A stretch of 64,000 nucleotides of DNA. Source: Yponomeuta sedellus (lineage: Eukaryota > Arthropoda > Insecta > Lepidoptera > Yponomeutidae). Position numbers and translations under genes: made by a program. The stretch spans positions 4,551,908 to 4,615,907 of the forward strand of contig OW203724.1 of the NCBI GenBank assembly GCA_934045075.1, in the 5' to 3' direction. Positions 1 to 10,900 of the stretch are shown here, one piece after another (the first letter of the stretch is position 1; the number at the start of each line of letters is the position of its first letter). The notes beneath the pieces are model-generated. The model did not search any database. It saw only the letters and a program-made list of their open reading frames with translations, and was not told the origin of the DNA.

Positions 1-97
1 ACACTCCCGTCGTGAATCGGAACGATTCGCGATTTAGCACGTATCATAAAGAAAACAGTAAATTGACATTTAAATCAAATCAAAAAGGTGTTATTCA

Positions 98-245
98 AAG
101 TAGCACAGAAACTACGGCTTATCAAAGCTTAATGAACGTTCATTTCAAAATCTAGATCATTTTGGAGAACAAATGGAACTAAATAATAGAGTTTACATTA
201 TTATTATAAAACATAGAACTCATGCATTGTATTGGCTTCTGTCAG
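98..245 (+). repeat. Dispersed repeat, copy 1 (second copy at 44877-45063)
   Basis: The segment from CAAAGTAGCACAGAAACT through CATTTCAAAATCTAGATCAT to ATAAAACATAGAACTCATGC recurs, diverged and with small indels, at 44877-45063. It lies in the intron before the first visible exon. No coding capacity or terminal repeat was seen, so its class is unknown. Confidence 0.7.
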
Positions 246-312
246 GCTCTCTGCTTCTAATCGCGATCGCGATTTCATTAGTTCTTGAACTGAGCACTTT
301 TCCCGCTCGCAG

Positions 313-3300
313 GCACGCTGTCGGTGGCGGGGTCGCCGCAGCCCTTCGCGCCCGCGGCCGAGGAGCCCAGCGTCATCACGCGGATGCCGCACATGATGAA
401 CCACCAGTACAGGTTTATTTCAACACACATTATTTTTCTCCTCGGCAAATTCTCCAATTTGAGGTTGCCTGGAAGAAATTGCTTTTAGCAATAAGGCCGC
501 CAATTGTGTTTGATCTTTTGTATCTGCCGTTTTTGTAACTATTTTTCCGGTGTACAATAAAGAATATTCTTATCTTATCTTATTATTGATACCGACGCTT
601 CAGCCTTGTATCGCCGGATTGAAGCTTTAATATTAGCTTAATACTGGAATAATTTGACACCCAAAAAAAAGGAATGGATTCAAAAAATTGTGTAGTGCTT
701 ATTAGGTAAGTTTTAGTTCCAGGATGGTAGTTTAATGAGGATTCATAGTCATACAAACTTCGGTTTGATTGGAAGTTAGTATATAGAAACACACTTAGCC
801 TACGCCTTGTACCCGACCTGCCTCGCCAGAATAAATAAATAAATATTCATTTACACAGATGTCGTTAGCCCTATACTAAGTACAACTAAATGAATTGTGT
901 TATTGGCGCTAACTCGACGATAGATTCAATACAATAAATACATAGATAACATCCAAGACAAACTAGAAAAGTTCGTTTCCTAGTTTGACCCGGCCGGGGA
1001 TCGAACCCGAGACCTTCGGTTTTACAGCAGCGTGCCAAACCGCTGCGCCACCGAGGCAGTCAGTAATTTATACTATACTCTAATTTAGACGCAAGAAATT
1101 AAACATAACATTTACATACAAGCACATACATTGCTTCTGGCCCCACACTAGGATACACTGTGTCGTGGGAACCAGAAACAACGACATCACAAACATGTAA
1201 ACATCCAAGGCCTGGGCTTTTTTTTTGTTCCCAGACGGGATTCGAACTCGGGACCTCTTGCATGGTAGGCAGACGCGCTACCGCTACGCCTCAGAGGTCA
1301 AGAGAGCCAATTACTCTTAAATGGTAGATTTTCTTACATGTTTTTCTTATTTTGATGGCACACGCTTATTGACAAAATAACCCGAATCTCCTAGTATCAA
1401 AAATAATTGTTATACAGAAGAATAGGTTTCAGTGAAAACATCGTCCGATGTCAATTTTCAAATTCTATTACACGAGGTATCTTGAGTGTTTTCTACAGAT
1501 ACACGTCGCGTACGTCTGCTCAGTGTGATTTTACCATGGACTTTAAAACAGCCCGATGTGGGGCCACCCCTTAGTAGGTAAATCAATTGTCGCTGTCGCA
1601 GGGGCCCGATGATGTTCGGCGGCGGCAGCGCCGCGTACGGCTACCGCGCGCCCGGCGCCGGTTTCCACGCGGCGGCCGGCCGCTTCCCGCCGCCGCCGCC
1701 CGGTTACTATCCGGCGTATCCGCGCCCACCGCCCGACCACGGTCAGCATACCTCCTTTAGATAAGCTCACTATTAGCTTGTCTTCTTAGACAGTGTCTTT
1801 GTAAATCAATCCTTCCGTATAATAAGCTAAGAAAATTACGTAGAACATAATGTAAACGATAAAACTTTCAAAGCATGTGTAGTCAACCAACTGGCGGTAT
1901 GTCGGTGGTATACCCGCCACCGGCAGCCATAATATATCTCCGTAAAAATAAGCCGTTGTGAAGGCAGGAAATTTCTACAATTGCACGCAGGGTCTTTATT
2001 GACGTGTTTTTTTATTCTCGAACAATGCAATAATGATAATTGGTATAATTTGGATGTAAATTCCATGAAATCATGGTTGCGTTGTTATTTCACTATGCTC
2101 TGAGATCACTAACAGAAAATTTAATGTCAAACTTTGTTTACAATTTTTTGGACTTCAAACCATAGACAAAATGGCTGACCGCGTTTTTGGCTGTTTAGGA
2201 AAATAAAGTTTTAATATATATTTTTATTTTGCTTTTAGGACCTCAAAAAATATACTAAAATATATTTTGGTCTAATGGAAGAGTTATTTACCGTTTAAGA
2301 GTTACTTGAAAAGAGAGTCAAATAGCGGATTGTTCTTTTTTTATTTTCACTGACAGGATGGAATGTTTGTTGACAGATGGGCGGTCACTTCCACCTGGGG
2401 GCTCCCCATTAGGTTACGCCTCGCCCCCCGGCCCCTCGCCGGGGCAGATTCACCCGCACCCCGGTCTCAACCACCCTCAACAACACGGTCCAAACCATGG
2501 CCCACCTGGATCGAGTCATGGCCCGCCCGGCTTAAGTCACGGACCGTCAGGACCCAGTCACGGCCCACCTGGGACGAGGCACGGCCCGCCCGGGCCGAAC
2601 CACGTTCCATACGGATCAAGCCACGGCCCACTCGGGTTAAGCCACGGTCCACCCGGACCAAGACACGGTCCACCTGGATCAAACCTCGGCCAACCTGGAT
2701 CAAGTCACGGCCCACCTGGCTCAAGTCACGGCCGACCTGGTTCAAGTCACGGCCCACCTGGTTCAAGTCACGGCCCACCTGGATCAGGACACGGCCCACC
2801 TGGATCAAGTCACGGCCCACCTGGATCAGGACACGGCCCACCTGGATCAAGTCACGGCCCACCTGGGTCAAGTCTCGGCCCACCTGGGTCAAGTCACGGC
2901 CCACCTGGGTCAAGTCACGGCCCACCTGGGTCAAGTCTCGGCCCACCTGGGTCAAGTCTCGGCCCACCTGGTTCGAGCCACAACCCTCCCGGGTCAAGCC
3001 ACGGCCCTCTCGGATCAAGCCACGGCTTACCAGGTTCAAGCCACGGCCCTCTCGGATCAAACCACGGCCCACCTGGATCAAACCACGGTCCACCTGGATC
3101 AAACCATGGCCCACCAGGTTCAAGCCACGGGCTTCTCGGATCAAGCCACGGTCTCCCAAGTTCAGGCCACGGCCTTCTCGGTTCAACTCACGGCTCGCTC
3201 AGATCAGGTCACGGTCCACCTGGATCAAGCCACGGCCCACCTAGTTCAAGCCATGGCCCACCTGGTTCAAGTCATGGCCCACATGGCTCAAACAACGGTC

Positions 3301-4559
3301 GTCCTGGTAGCCACGGTCCTCCTGGTAACCACACTCCATCTGGACTTAATTATGGACAACTTGGATCGAACCACGGATTGAGCCACGGCCCACCAGGAGT
3401 GACCCGCGGTCCACCCGGTAGCCGCTGCCCGCCCGGGCCGAGTCACGGTCCAGACGGCCAAAGTCATCCACCACTGGGGCCTAATCACGGTCACGGCCAG
3501 GGCCACCCGGGATTGATGCACGGTCTGCCGGGCCAGGGACCGCTTCACGGTCCACCGAGACATCCTTCGGGCAGTCCACTGAGCCAAGCTCAAGGACACG
3601 GGCCTCCGGGACATCCCGCGGGGAGTCCGTCGGGCCAATCGCCCGTCCACGGGCCTCCGTTCGGCCACGGGCCGGGCCAGCACGCCGGCCCGCACGAGGG
3701 CCGGGCCGGGCCGCGCGGGCCGGCCGCCTCCCCCGGCGCCGAGCCCATCATCAAGATCAAGACGGAAGTGAAGACAGAGCCCGAGTCGTGCCGCGACGGC
3801 TCGCCGCCGGCCGAGCCCCGCGCCGCATCGCCCGCGCGCGACGACGCGCCGCGCCTATCACACCCCAAGATCAAGCACACCGACGGCAAGGACCGGCGGC
3901 CGCGCTACCCGCTCGGGCCCTACGCCCCACAGTACGGCCCCTACGGGCCCTACGCGCCTCCGCCGCCCGAACCTCATTCGCCGGCGCCGCAGGCCCTTCC
4001 GCCGCCTCAGCACCCGCAGCACCGCCTGCCGCTGCAGTTCCACCCCTCGATCATGCAAAACTTGGCCGCCAAGTCGGCGCACGCGGAACGGTCCCGGAGC
4101 CCCGCGCGGCACCCGGCCGAGCTGCACGCCGGCTACCCGCACTACGCGCAGCTGACCCGGCCGCACTACGGGCCGCCCCGCGCGCCCGCGCCTTTCGCGC
4201 CGCACCCGGGCTTGGCGCGGCCGCCCGAGCCCGCACCGTCGCAGTCTTTGCCGCGCGAAACAGTATTACCCGTGAACTCGCCGCAGACGCAGGCGGCTAA
4301 GGAAAGTGCCGCGGCGCCGACGAGCGCCGAGAGAGAAGCGGGCACGCCCCCGGTGGACCTGCACAAGCCGGCGGGCGGCCCCGCGGCGCGCCCGCCGAGC
4401 CCCCGGCCGGCGCCCGCGCGGCTCGCGGAGCCCGAGCGCCCGCCGGAGCCCGAGCGGCCGGCCGAGCCCGAGCCCGCGCCCGCCCCTCACGAGGGCAGCG
4501 TGTTCGGAGGACTCGTCAGCTACTTCTCCAGCCAGCGGGAGGACGATATTGACGCTTAA
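313..4559 (+). CDS. 3' part of an unidentified Pro/Gly-rich protein gene (three exons seen, 5' end outside window)
   Basis: Exons 313-412, 1602-1741 and 2377-4559 are joined by GT/AG introns in matching phase: exon 1 leaves AG, exon 2 starts with G and leaves G, and exon 3 starts AT after TTGACAG. The first exon enters in phase 1 with no start codon, so upstream exons lie outside the window. About 806 residues are visible. Exons 1-2 are rich in Pro, Gly, Tyr and Met (MPHMMNHQYRGPMMFGGG). Exon 3 holds a long GPPGSSH-type repeat, then a mixed-charge Pro-rich part with IKIKTEVKTEP near 3750-3782, which contains two sumoylation-type motifs (IKTE, VKTE), and ends GGLVSYFSSQREDDIDA. No folded domain or zinc finger is visible in this part. 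It looks like the disordered C-terminus of a nuclear regulator; that is inference. An ATG at 2358 opens the same frame but lies before the splice acceptor, so it is probably not the start. Gene identity is unknown to me. Confidence 0.75.
415..592 (+). repeat. Lepidopteran SINE-type 3' region (relative at 34195-34320)
   Basis: The block with GAGGTTGCCTGGAAGAAATT, AGCAATAAGGCCGCCAATTG and GTGTACAATAAAGA resembles a common lepidopteran SINE tail. A diverged relative (AGCGATAAGACTGCCAATTG, TGTGCAATAAAGTG) is found at 34195-34320. Confidence 0.6.
829..1063 (-). mobile_element. tRNA-like SINE, family T2, minus copy
   Basis: On the minus strand it begins with a tRNA-like head, GGTGGCGCAGCGGTTTGGCA (A box) and GGTCTCGGGTTCGATCCCCG (B box), followed by ACTAGGAAACGAAC, a conserved body (CTATCGTCGAGTTAGC, ACTTAGTATAGGGCTAACG) and an ATTT-rich tail. 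The same element is seen at 27236-27483 and 63283-63533. Confidence 0.85.
1110..1300 (-). mobile_element. tRNA-like SINE of a third family
   Basis: The minus strand of 1225-1300 reads as a tRNA-like sequence: GGCGTAGCGGTAGCGCGTCT (A box), CTGCCTACCATGCAAGAGG (anticodon arm), GAGTTCGAATCCCGTC (B box). Downstream it has TTGTTTCTGGTTCCC and AGTGTATCCTAGTGTGGGGC. The acceptor ends do not pair well, so this is a SINE head and not a functional tRNA. Confidence 0.65.
1742..2376 (+). other. Intron of the Pro/Gly-rich gene, no recognised feature
   Basis: AT-rich sequence between the donor G|GTCAGC at 1741/1742 and the acceptor TTGACAG at 2376. Short open frames here have no recognisable content. The preceding intron part 1301-1601 is likewise empty. 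Confidence 0.6.
2497..3330 (+). repeat. Coding minisatellite, 21-bp unit (heptapeptide GPPGSSH)
   Basis: About 38 near-identical 21-bp units of the type GGATCAAGTCACGGCCCACC follow one another inside the last exon of the Pro/Gly-rich gene. They encode Gly-Pro-Pro-Gly-Ser-Ser-His with small changes (SGHG, SSLG, SNHG). Because the unit is a multiple of three and lacks stops, two other frames also stay open, which explains long overlapping shadow frames. Units in the middle (2700-2960) are most alike, suggesting recent homogenisation there and older units at both sides. Confidence 0.95.
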
Positions 4560-4755
4560 ATCATAGTGACCACATGTAAATAGATTAGCGTAGGAAGATT
4601 TATTTATACGATATTAATAATTAATGCATTTCGGTGCATCCTATAGTCTTTGTAGTTCTTGTATGATATATGTGTATAACGTAAATGAATTACTTAGAAA
4701 TTTTATGACAATGACAAAGAGTCTTTTTGGTCTCGAATACTCTACGATAAAATGT

Positions 4756-4879
4756 AATAAAATTATTATTTTTGAAGTTTTTTTTAAGTAAATTTATTAT
4801 TTATACAATACAATAAGTACTTACAGTATACCTACTCTTAACATCAAATTTATTGTAAATTAATTTTTGTGGAAATAAA
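4756..4879 (+). promoter_or_regulatory. Candidate polyadenylation signals of the Pro/Gly-rich gene
   Basis: AATAAA occurs at 4756-4761 and 4874-4879, about 200 and 315 bases after the TAA at 4557-4559. The stretch 4560-4952 is AT-rich and has no other feature. It must hold the 3' ends of two convergent genes. Confidence 0.55.
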
Positions 4880-4957
4880 TGTTTTATCTTACACGATTTT
4901 TTTGTCGCATCACACAGCAAAGTAGAACATATAAATAGATTCTGCAAAGTATTTATT
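4849..4957 (-). promoter_or_regulatory. Candidate polyadenylation signals of RBBP5
   Basis: On the minus strand AATAAA overlaps the RBBP5 stop codon (4957-4952) and occurs again at 4854-4849. If the second is used, the RBBP5 3' UTR is about 100 bases and its 3' end overlaps that of the + strand gene. Confidence 0.5.
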
Positions 4958-7900
4958 TCCTCGGCCTTCCGGTGACTTTTTTGCCGGTCCCCGGTTTGCT
5001 CTTGCCGCCGAAGGGCGCGGCCTGTTCCGGCGGCGGTATCTTGAGCGAGATGTCGTAGGTCTTGCTGCGCGGCTTTTTGGCTGCCGGCTCCGGCTTCTCC
5101 GGCGTCTCGCTGGGTGTCAGCGTCTCTTGTGTCGCCGCCCAGCCGTCCTAGAAATTAACTATAATACACATCGGTGCTTGCTAGGACGACTTACCAGAAA
5201 TACTGACATGTCGAACATGCTTGACTACCAAGACAGAGGTCGTGGGTTCATTTCACACTGAAGGCTGCCGTAATTAATTTGTCATTTGTACAATAAATGG
5301 CCTCGGTTGAAGTCCCGCTTACCATAGCACAGTTTGAAATAGGGAATACTCAGTGTCACAGATTATTCTAGTTTGGGATTAGGGTAAGTGATTGCGTTGT
5401 ACACAGAATAATTACTGCCAATTTGCAATCACTACAATGTACAGTCTGTTAGCTTTTAGAATGTACCTCGGCTACTGTCGGATAGAATCGGATATGTTCG
5501 TGTAATAGTTGTTTATATCTTTACATAACTTTTCAAATAGTGAAGAAAAGTTTTATACAGAGCAGGAAGTAGTATTACACTCGTATGCTTTCGTCGAAAA
5601 CCGAAGCCTACTCTAAAAGCTGACAGACTTAAATTCTCACGTACACAAATATTTTTTATGGATAGGAATGGGAAAATATAGGCTGGTATAAATCAACCGA
5701 GACAGAATGAATGTCGAGAAGAATGTTTTAAAAACACAGGTGATGTAGGCAAACCTCTGGGTCTTCAATCTCAGGTGCAATGGGCAGGAAATGCAGCATA
5801 CTTTCGTCTTCGCCTTCTTCATCGGAACTGCAGAAAGCTGCTACAGGTTCGCATGTTGTCACATCCACCTGCAAGCAGTTCTATTGATAACGGTATCGCA
5901 TTTGATTGAAAAACTATTTACTGGACAACAAAATATTTATACAATTTTTATTTTTAATGCACTAACCCGTGATAAGGACAATTTACGTAATGTACGTAAT
6001 ACAGAGAATAGTGTAAAAAGGTTCGAAATTTCACTGATGCCGGTGAGTCGCCCATTAGCTCAGTTGGAAAGAGCGCTGGCACGGATAGCCAGAGGTCGCG
6101 GGTTCGAATCCCGGCATGGGTGGAATTTTTAGCCTCTAAATAGGTTTTTGAAACAAAATATTTGTAAATACAAAGGCGAGCATAATACTAATGATTGTTT
6201 TCTTCCAGCAAACCTTTGGGTTGGGACCGAGTTGCTTGGGAGCCAGTACGTCTTCAAAAATGAAACCAGAAGTATTCCATGGAAATGCCCGATACGCATG
6301 CATGTGCGACCTTGTAACGTCTAATTAATGTTGATGAAGAGAAAAACGTTTGTTAGGATCGTGACAAGTCTCTGGTCTCTGCCTAACCCTTCGGGAGTCA
6401 GGCGTAAGTTTATGATATGTAGCATAAACGAGCCGAGACGTGGACACTCACGGTTCGCGAATGATCCGCAAAAACGTTGCTCAGCGAGCTATGGCTCTCC
6501 ATATAGCTAATCCAGAGAGCTACTCGGTGTTTCTCCGCGGGATCGAATCTGAACCGGAGTTATTCGCCAGAGAACTAAACTGGTCGACATAACTCAACGG
6601 ATTTGTGGCAGTGGGCGGATCATATCTGCCGCAGGACCGATAGCCGTTGGGTAGACTGGTTCTTAAGTGGAGACCGCGAATCGGCTAACGTAGCGTAGGA
6701 CGCCGTGACCAGATGGAGTGAAGACATTCGCAAAACGGCGGGCTGAGACTGGAAGAGGAGAGCCGAAGACCGGGCTCAGTGGCGTGTCTTGGGAGAGGCT
6801 TATGTCCAGCAGTGGACTGGCACCGGCTGATTATGATGATGATGACTTAGACTGCTCCAGTGATGCCTAAACTAGCTCACAGCTTGATGGTAGGCCCGAT
6901 TCACAGCGTCTTTTTCTTGCTCTAGTCCAATGTCTATAGACTTTACAATCACTTCTTTCAGGGTGTAGTATCTTACAGGTAATCCAAAATAATTAACTCT
7001 TTAAACAAGGGGTGTTCTACCGGTGAATACAAATAACTGTGAGCCAATGGCGACCTATCGTTCCTTTCAACTTAGTGCTGTAGTCAGACTATAGCTACGT
7101 TACACTTCAGAGTTTATTCACTTTATCACATCGCCGATAATGATATTTAACATGATCATGCTCACTCTATGGAGCAACGAAGGGTTTATCTTCTAATGCG
7201 AAGATTTGCATTAGAAGATAAACCGGATATACCGATCTGTCACGAGATTACAGGCTAACAACAAAGAATTTCCTCCATGAAAATTATGTGAGTCCTTATG
7301 TCGAGAAACGATCATGAGTGAGCAAACCTTTGTTATCTAAACAACATCTGACATGACAACGGATGATCTGTGGATCAGACAGCTGTACCTATAATCTATG
7401 AAGTGTCGTGTCATGTCAGTATGACTGCCTCGTTGATCTAGCCATTAAGGCACTTGGGTACCAAGACAGAGGTCGTGGGTTCGATTCCCACTGGTGGCCA
7501 CCGTACATCTGTACAAGTGGCCTCAGTCTGGGTGTATTTTCATGTATGTAACGTCCTTGTCTGGTTACCATAGTGCAGGGTATCCTAGTTTGGGACCATG
7601 TCCAGTGATTGTGTTGTGTGGAAGTTATTACGGTTTCTTGCCTCGATGTCAAGAAATGATGATCGATCGTGTCGATGATCGACCGCGCCGGGTGAAAAAA
7701 GAAAATATGGTCGTAGAGACTGCGCTTTAACTAAATCTGGTTCTGCCACATGAATATATAGGGTGCTACCTCAGTTTCCTCGTCGAAGCGGCTTTCGGCG
7801 GCCAGGTCGACGGAGCGGTCTTCGTCCTCGACGTCGAACTCGCTCTCGCGCTCCTCGTACTCCACATTCTCGTCCAACTCCTTGAAGTCCGGCGCGAAAG

Positions 7901-10900
7901 CCGACCAGTTCTCTACCTGATTCTGCGCCCAGATCGACACCACGCCTGTCGAAATTATAAACAGTTGTTTCCGTGAGTGAACAATTTACTGGACCAACCA
8001 TCAGAGGCAGATTGCTGCAGACTAACTAATAAGTCGAGTCCAGCCTAGGTCCCGCGTTTTGAATGTGGGTCTCGCCACCTTAGTAGTTAATGCTCAGTAA
8101 TGGGTTGTTGGTTTTTTCAGTTTTCTTTATGTTTCGTGGATTTATGCTGGTAGCCACTAATGCCACTCGCACAAACACGACGAATTTTTTGTCAAGATCT
8201 GACGATTGGTTAAGGAGTTATGTGGGATTCGACATACTCCACACATATGAGTGAAACCACTTTCCTCCTCGAATGATTGACTTTGTTGGCGACAGACCTC
8301 ATTATTTTTTAGTTTTTCTTTTTATACTTAGATCGTTTGTTACACGTATTGTCAGTTTGAAATTTAGTTAGTTATAGTTCTTTTTATGTCAGTGTCTAAT
8401 ATACATAAAGAGTGATAGTAGGTACCTATTGCAGTTTTTTTTTATTTCGCATCGATTGTGTCACACTGCTGGGCAAAGGTTTCCCCTTTTGCCTTCCACT
8501 CCTCCATGTTCATGGCCACCTCCTGCCAGCCTGGCAGAAAGGTCGTGAGGTCGTCCCGCCATCTCCGTTTGGGTCGGCCACGGCCAGATTGCAGATCCAA
8601 TGTTTTATTCATTTTTTAGAAAATTAAAGTAACGGCACCTATACGGTGCTCAACCGATTGATTGATGGAAGGACCGACCGGCCGATCAGAAAGTATAGCA
8701 TTATGTAAATAATTTGTAGTTTTATAATAAAAATGAGATTAACCAATATTTTCAATAAAATGAAAGATTATACTATGTATTGATTTCAGCCATTTTGACC
8801 ACCATTTACACCGCGTGACGTCACGCTTAGCTTAACATTTGTTAACTTTTACTTTTTGGCTGCGTATAGACACGTTTATTTGACATTTGTTTACCTAGGC
8901 GTGACATCACATTCCAACCCCATGACACTGCGAGCTGTTTTCCCATAGATATAAATAATTTTGGACAAATGGCTTTAACTTTCGTTACACTTTAGTTTAA
9001 GTTTTTTTTTTGTAAATAATGTGTCCCCACATTATGGAAGAGGATTTAAAAACCTTTCGTCATGCCTAGTGAACATCGATACCTGCGCTAATGCTGGCAA
9101 TAATCGGGCGAATGGGATGCCAGACGACGTCCAACAGCAGCTCTCCCTTGGTGCCGTGCAGGATCTTTACAAGGTTGCCGATGGACTTCTCCCAGATGTA
9201 GAGCGCGTGTTGGCGCGCCGAGCCGGCGCAGATGTACTCGCCGTCACCGGAGAAACAGCACTTTTTCCAAGTTGTTCTGTAAATGAGAAGGCAAAATAAA
9301 AACGAGAAAGCCAAGTCACCACGCGTCAGACTGGCTATAGAGTCAGGGCGGTATTTGGCACCCGGGCCCCGGCCTGTGCGGCCAATTCCCAAGCGATTTT
9401 GCCAAATCGGAAAATGTAACGAAGTTAAAATAGGGTGATAAATGATAATGGTATGCCTGCTGCGGGCTCCTGAAGCCAAAATGCCAGTAGGCTCCATAGG
9501 CCCAGTCCGGACCTGACAGGCCCAGTCCGGACCTGATCATCATAACTTCATAAGACATAAAAAGAAAGTAAAACAGCTTTATTGCCCGAAATGTTTAAGC
9601 TCAATCGGCGTTCCTACAATGGGAAACTGTGTTCGGAGCTCTTTAAGAATTAGGTCAGAATAGGCCTCTTCTGTGTTTTAGGAAGCATCTTAGCTAAGTC
9701 ACAGTAAAAAATGCGCAGAGAGCGATATAAATTATCCCGTACTTGTTAACGAGATCCTGCAGTTTCTGTATGGGCTCCGGTTCACCGTTGATGCCGCATT
9801 TTAAAATGTTCTTGGTATTGTAGACTCTGATCACACGGTCCGATGTGTTGACTAAAAAACAGCTGAAACAAGTAATATTTGTGTAAGTAATTAAATGAAC
9901 TTATTTTGACTTCCCATCTATTTATAGTATAATATGTATATTTTCTCTTGTCCTAATAGGAATTTTATTTAAAGTGAAGACTGGCGAAGTGACAAAAATT
10001 ATATGAGAAGAATGGTTTAATCATAACACAAATAAAATCACAAAGAAAAAAAACGATTTAAAACCAAAGGCATCAATATCATTATCTGTTTCCAAGTTTG
10101 AATTTAAAGTTAACAATTAAAATAAGTTAGAGTTATCCATTAATTGTATGTCAAATTTCAGGACTTTTTTCTAAAAAGAAATAGTACTTAGGAAAGATAT
10201 TTTTTCCTGGGAGACATTCACTCTTCAGCTCTTAAAAAAAGTGCTATTAGGGCAATGAGAGGAGTGTATCTTTTTACAATGCAAATTTTTAGATAAGTCA
10301 GAAAATCTAAAAACCAGAATAATTTCCCATAATTTGATTATCAATATTATTTGATAATCAAATTACGGGAAATTAGATTGTATGTTGACTCCTTCGTATA
10401 CTCACTCTCCTCTTCGTGCAAATTCAATGCTTTTGATTCCAGTTGTGCTTGATGTGCCGACCGTTATTTTAAAACTAGCTCTGACTCCTAAGCTTTGTGA
10501 ATCTAATATCAGTATTTTGCCTTTAGCGTTTCCTGTATATACATAGTCACCTCTTCTGTCGAAGGATGCTATTACATTTATGTCTCCCTGAAATAATGAC
10601 GAAAGAGAAAGTGGTGAAAACAATTAACTCAATGCAAGGGGATTTGTTAGGAAGTACGAAAATTTGCTTGATGATTGCGAGTCATGATACTGCCAGAGTA
10701 ATTAACATATCTCATGTCCAATTAACATTGCTCGACTTTTATCTATGAGAGATTCTAAGTGAGACAGCAATGCAAAAGTTTAGTGTGTTAGAAAGAACCA
10801 GATGCCTGTAAGTGTACACATCTTAGCTCTGCATACTAATTTGAGAGTATCCTGTGGTCCCACATAGAAAAAACTGAAACTGAGTAGATCATTTCTCAAA

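Noticed and set aside
2358..2376. ATG at 2358 as the start of a one-exon gene
   Set aside because: The acceptor TTGACAG at 2376 joins the upstream exons in the same frame, so the bases before it are probably intron.
2363..3244. Long open frames overlapping the Pro/Gly-rich exon (+ frame 2363-3244 and minus frame 2467-3186)
   Set aside because: They arise because the 21-bp repeat unit has no stop in those frames; peptides such as RPTWIKS repeats have no independent support.
6051..6123. A functional tRNA-Ile gene
   Set aside because: The fold is tRNA-like, but the anticodon loop is altered, the head continues into a SINE body, and the same body recurs at many sites.
7183..7224. A microRNA precursor
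   Set aside because: The stem is only 17 bp with an 8-nt loop, too short for a typical pre-miRNA, and it lies in repeat-rich intron.
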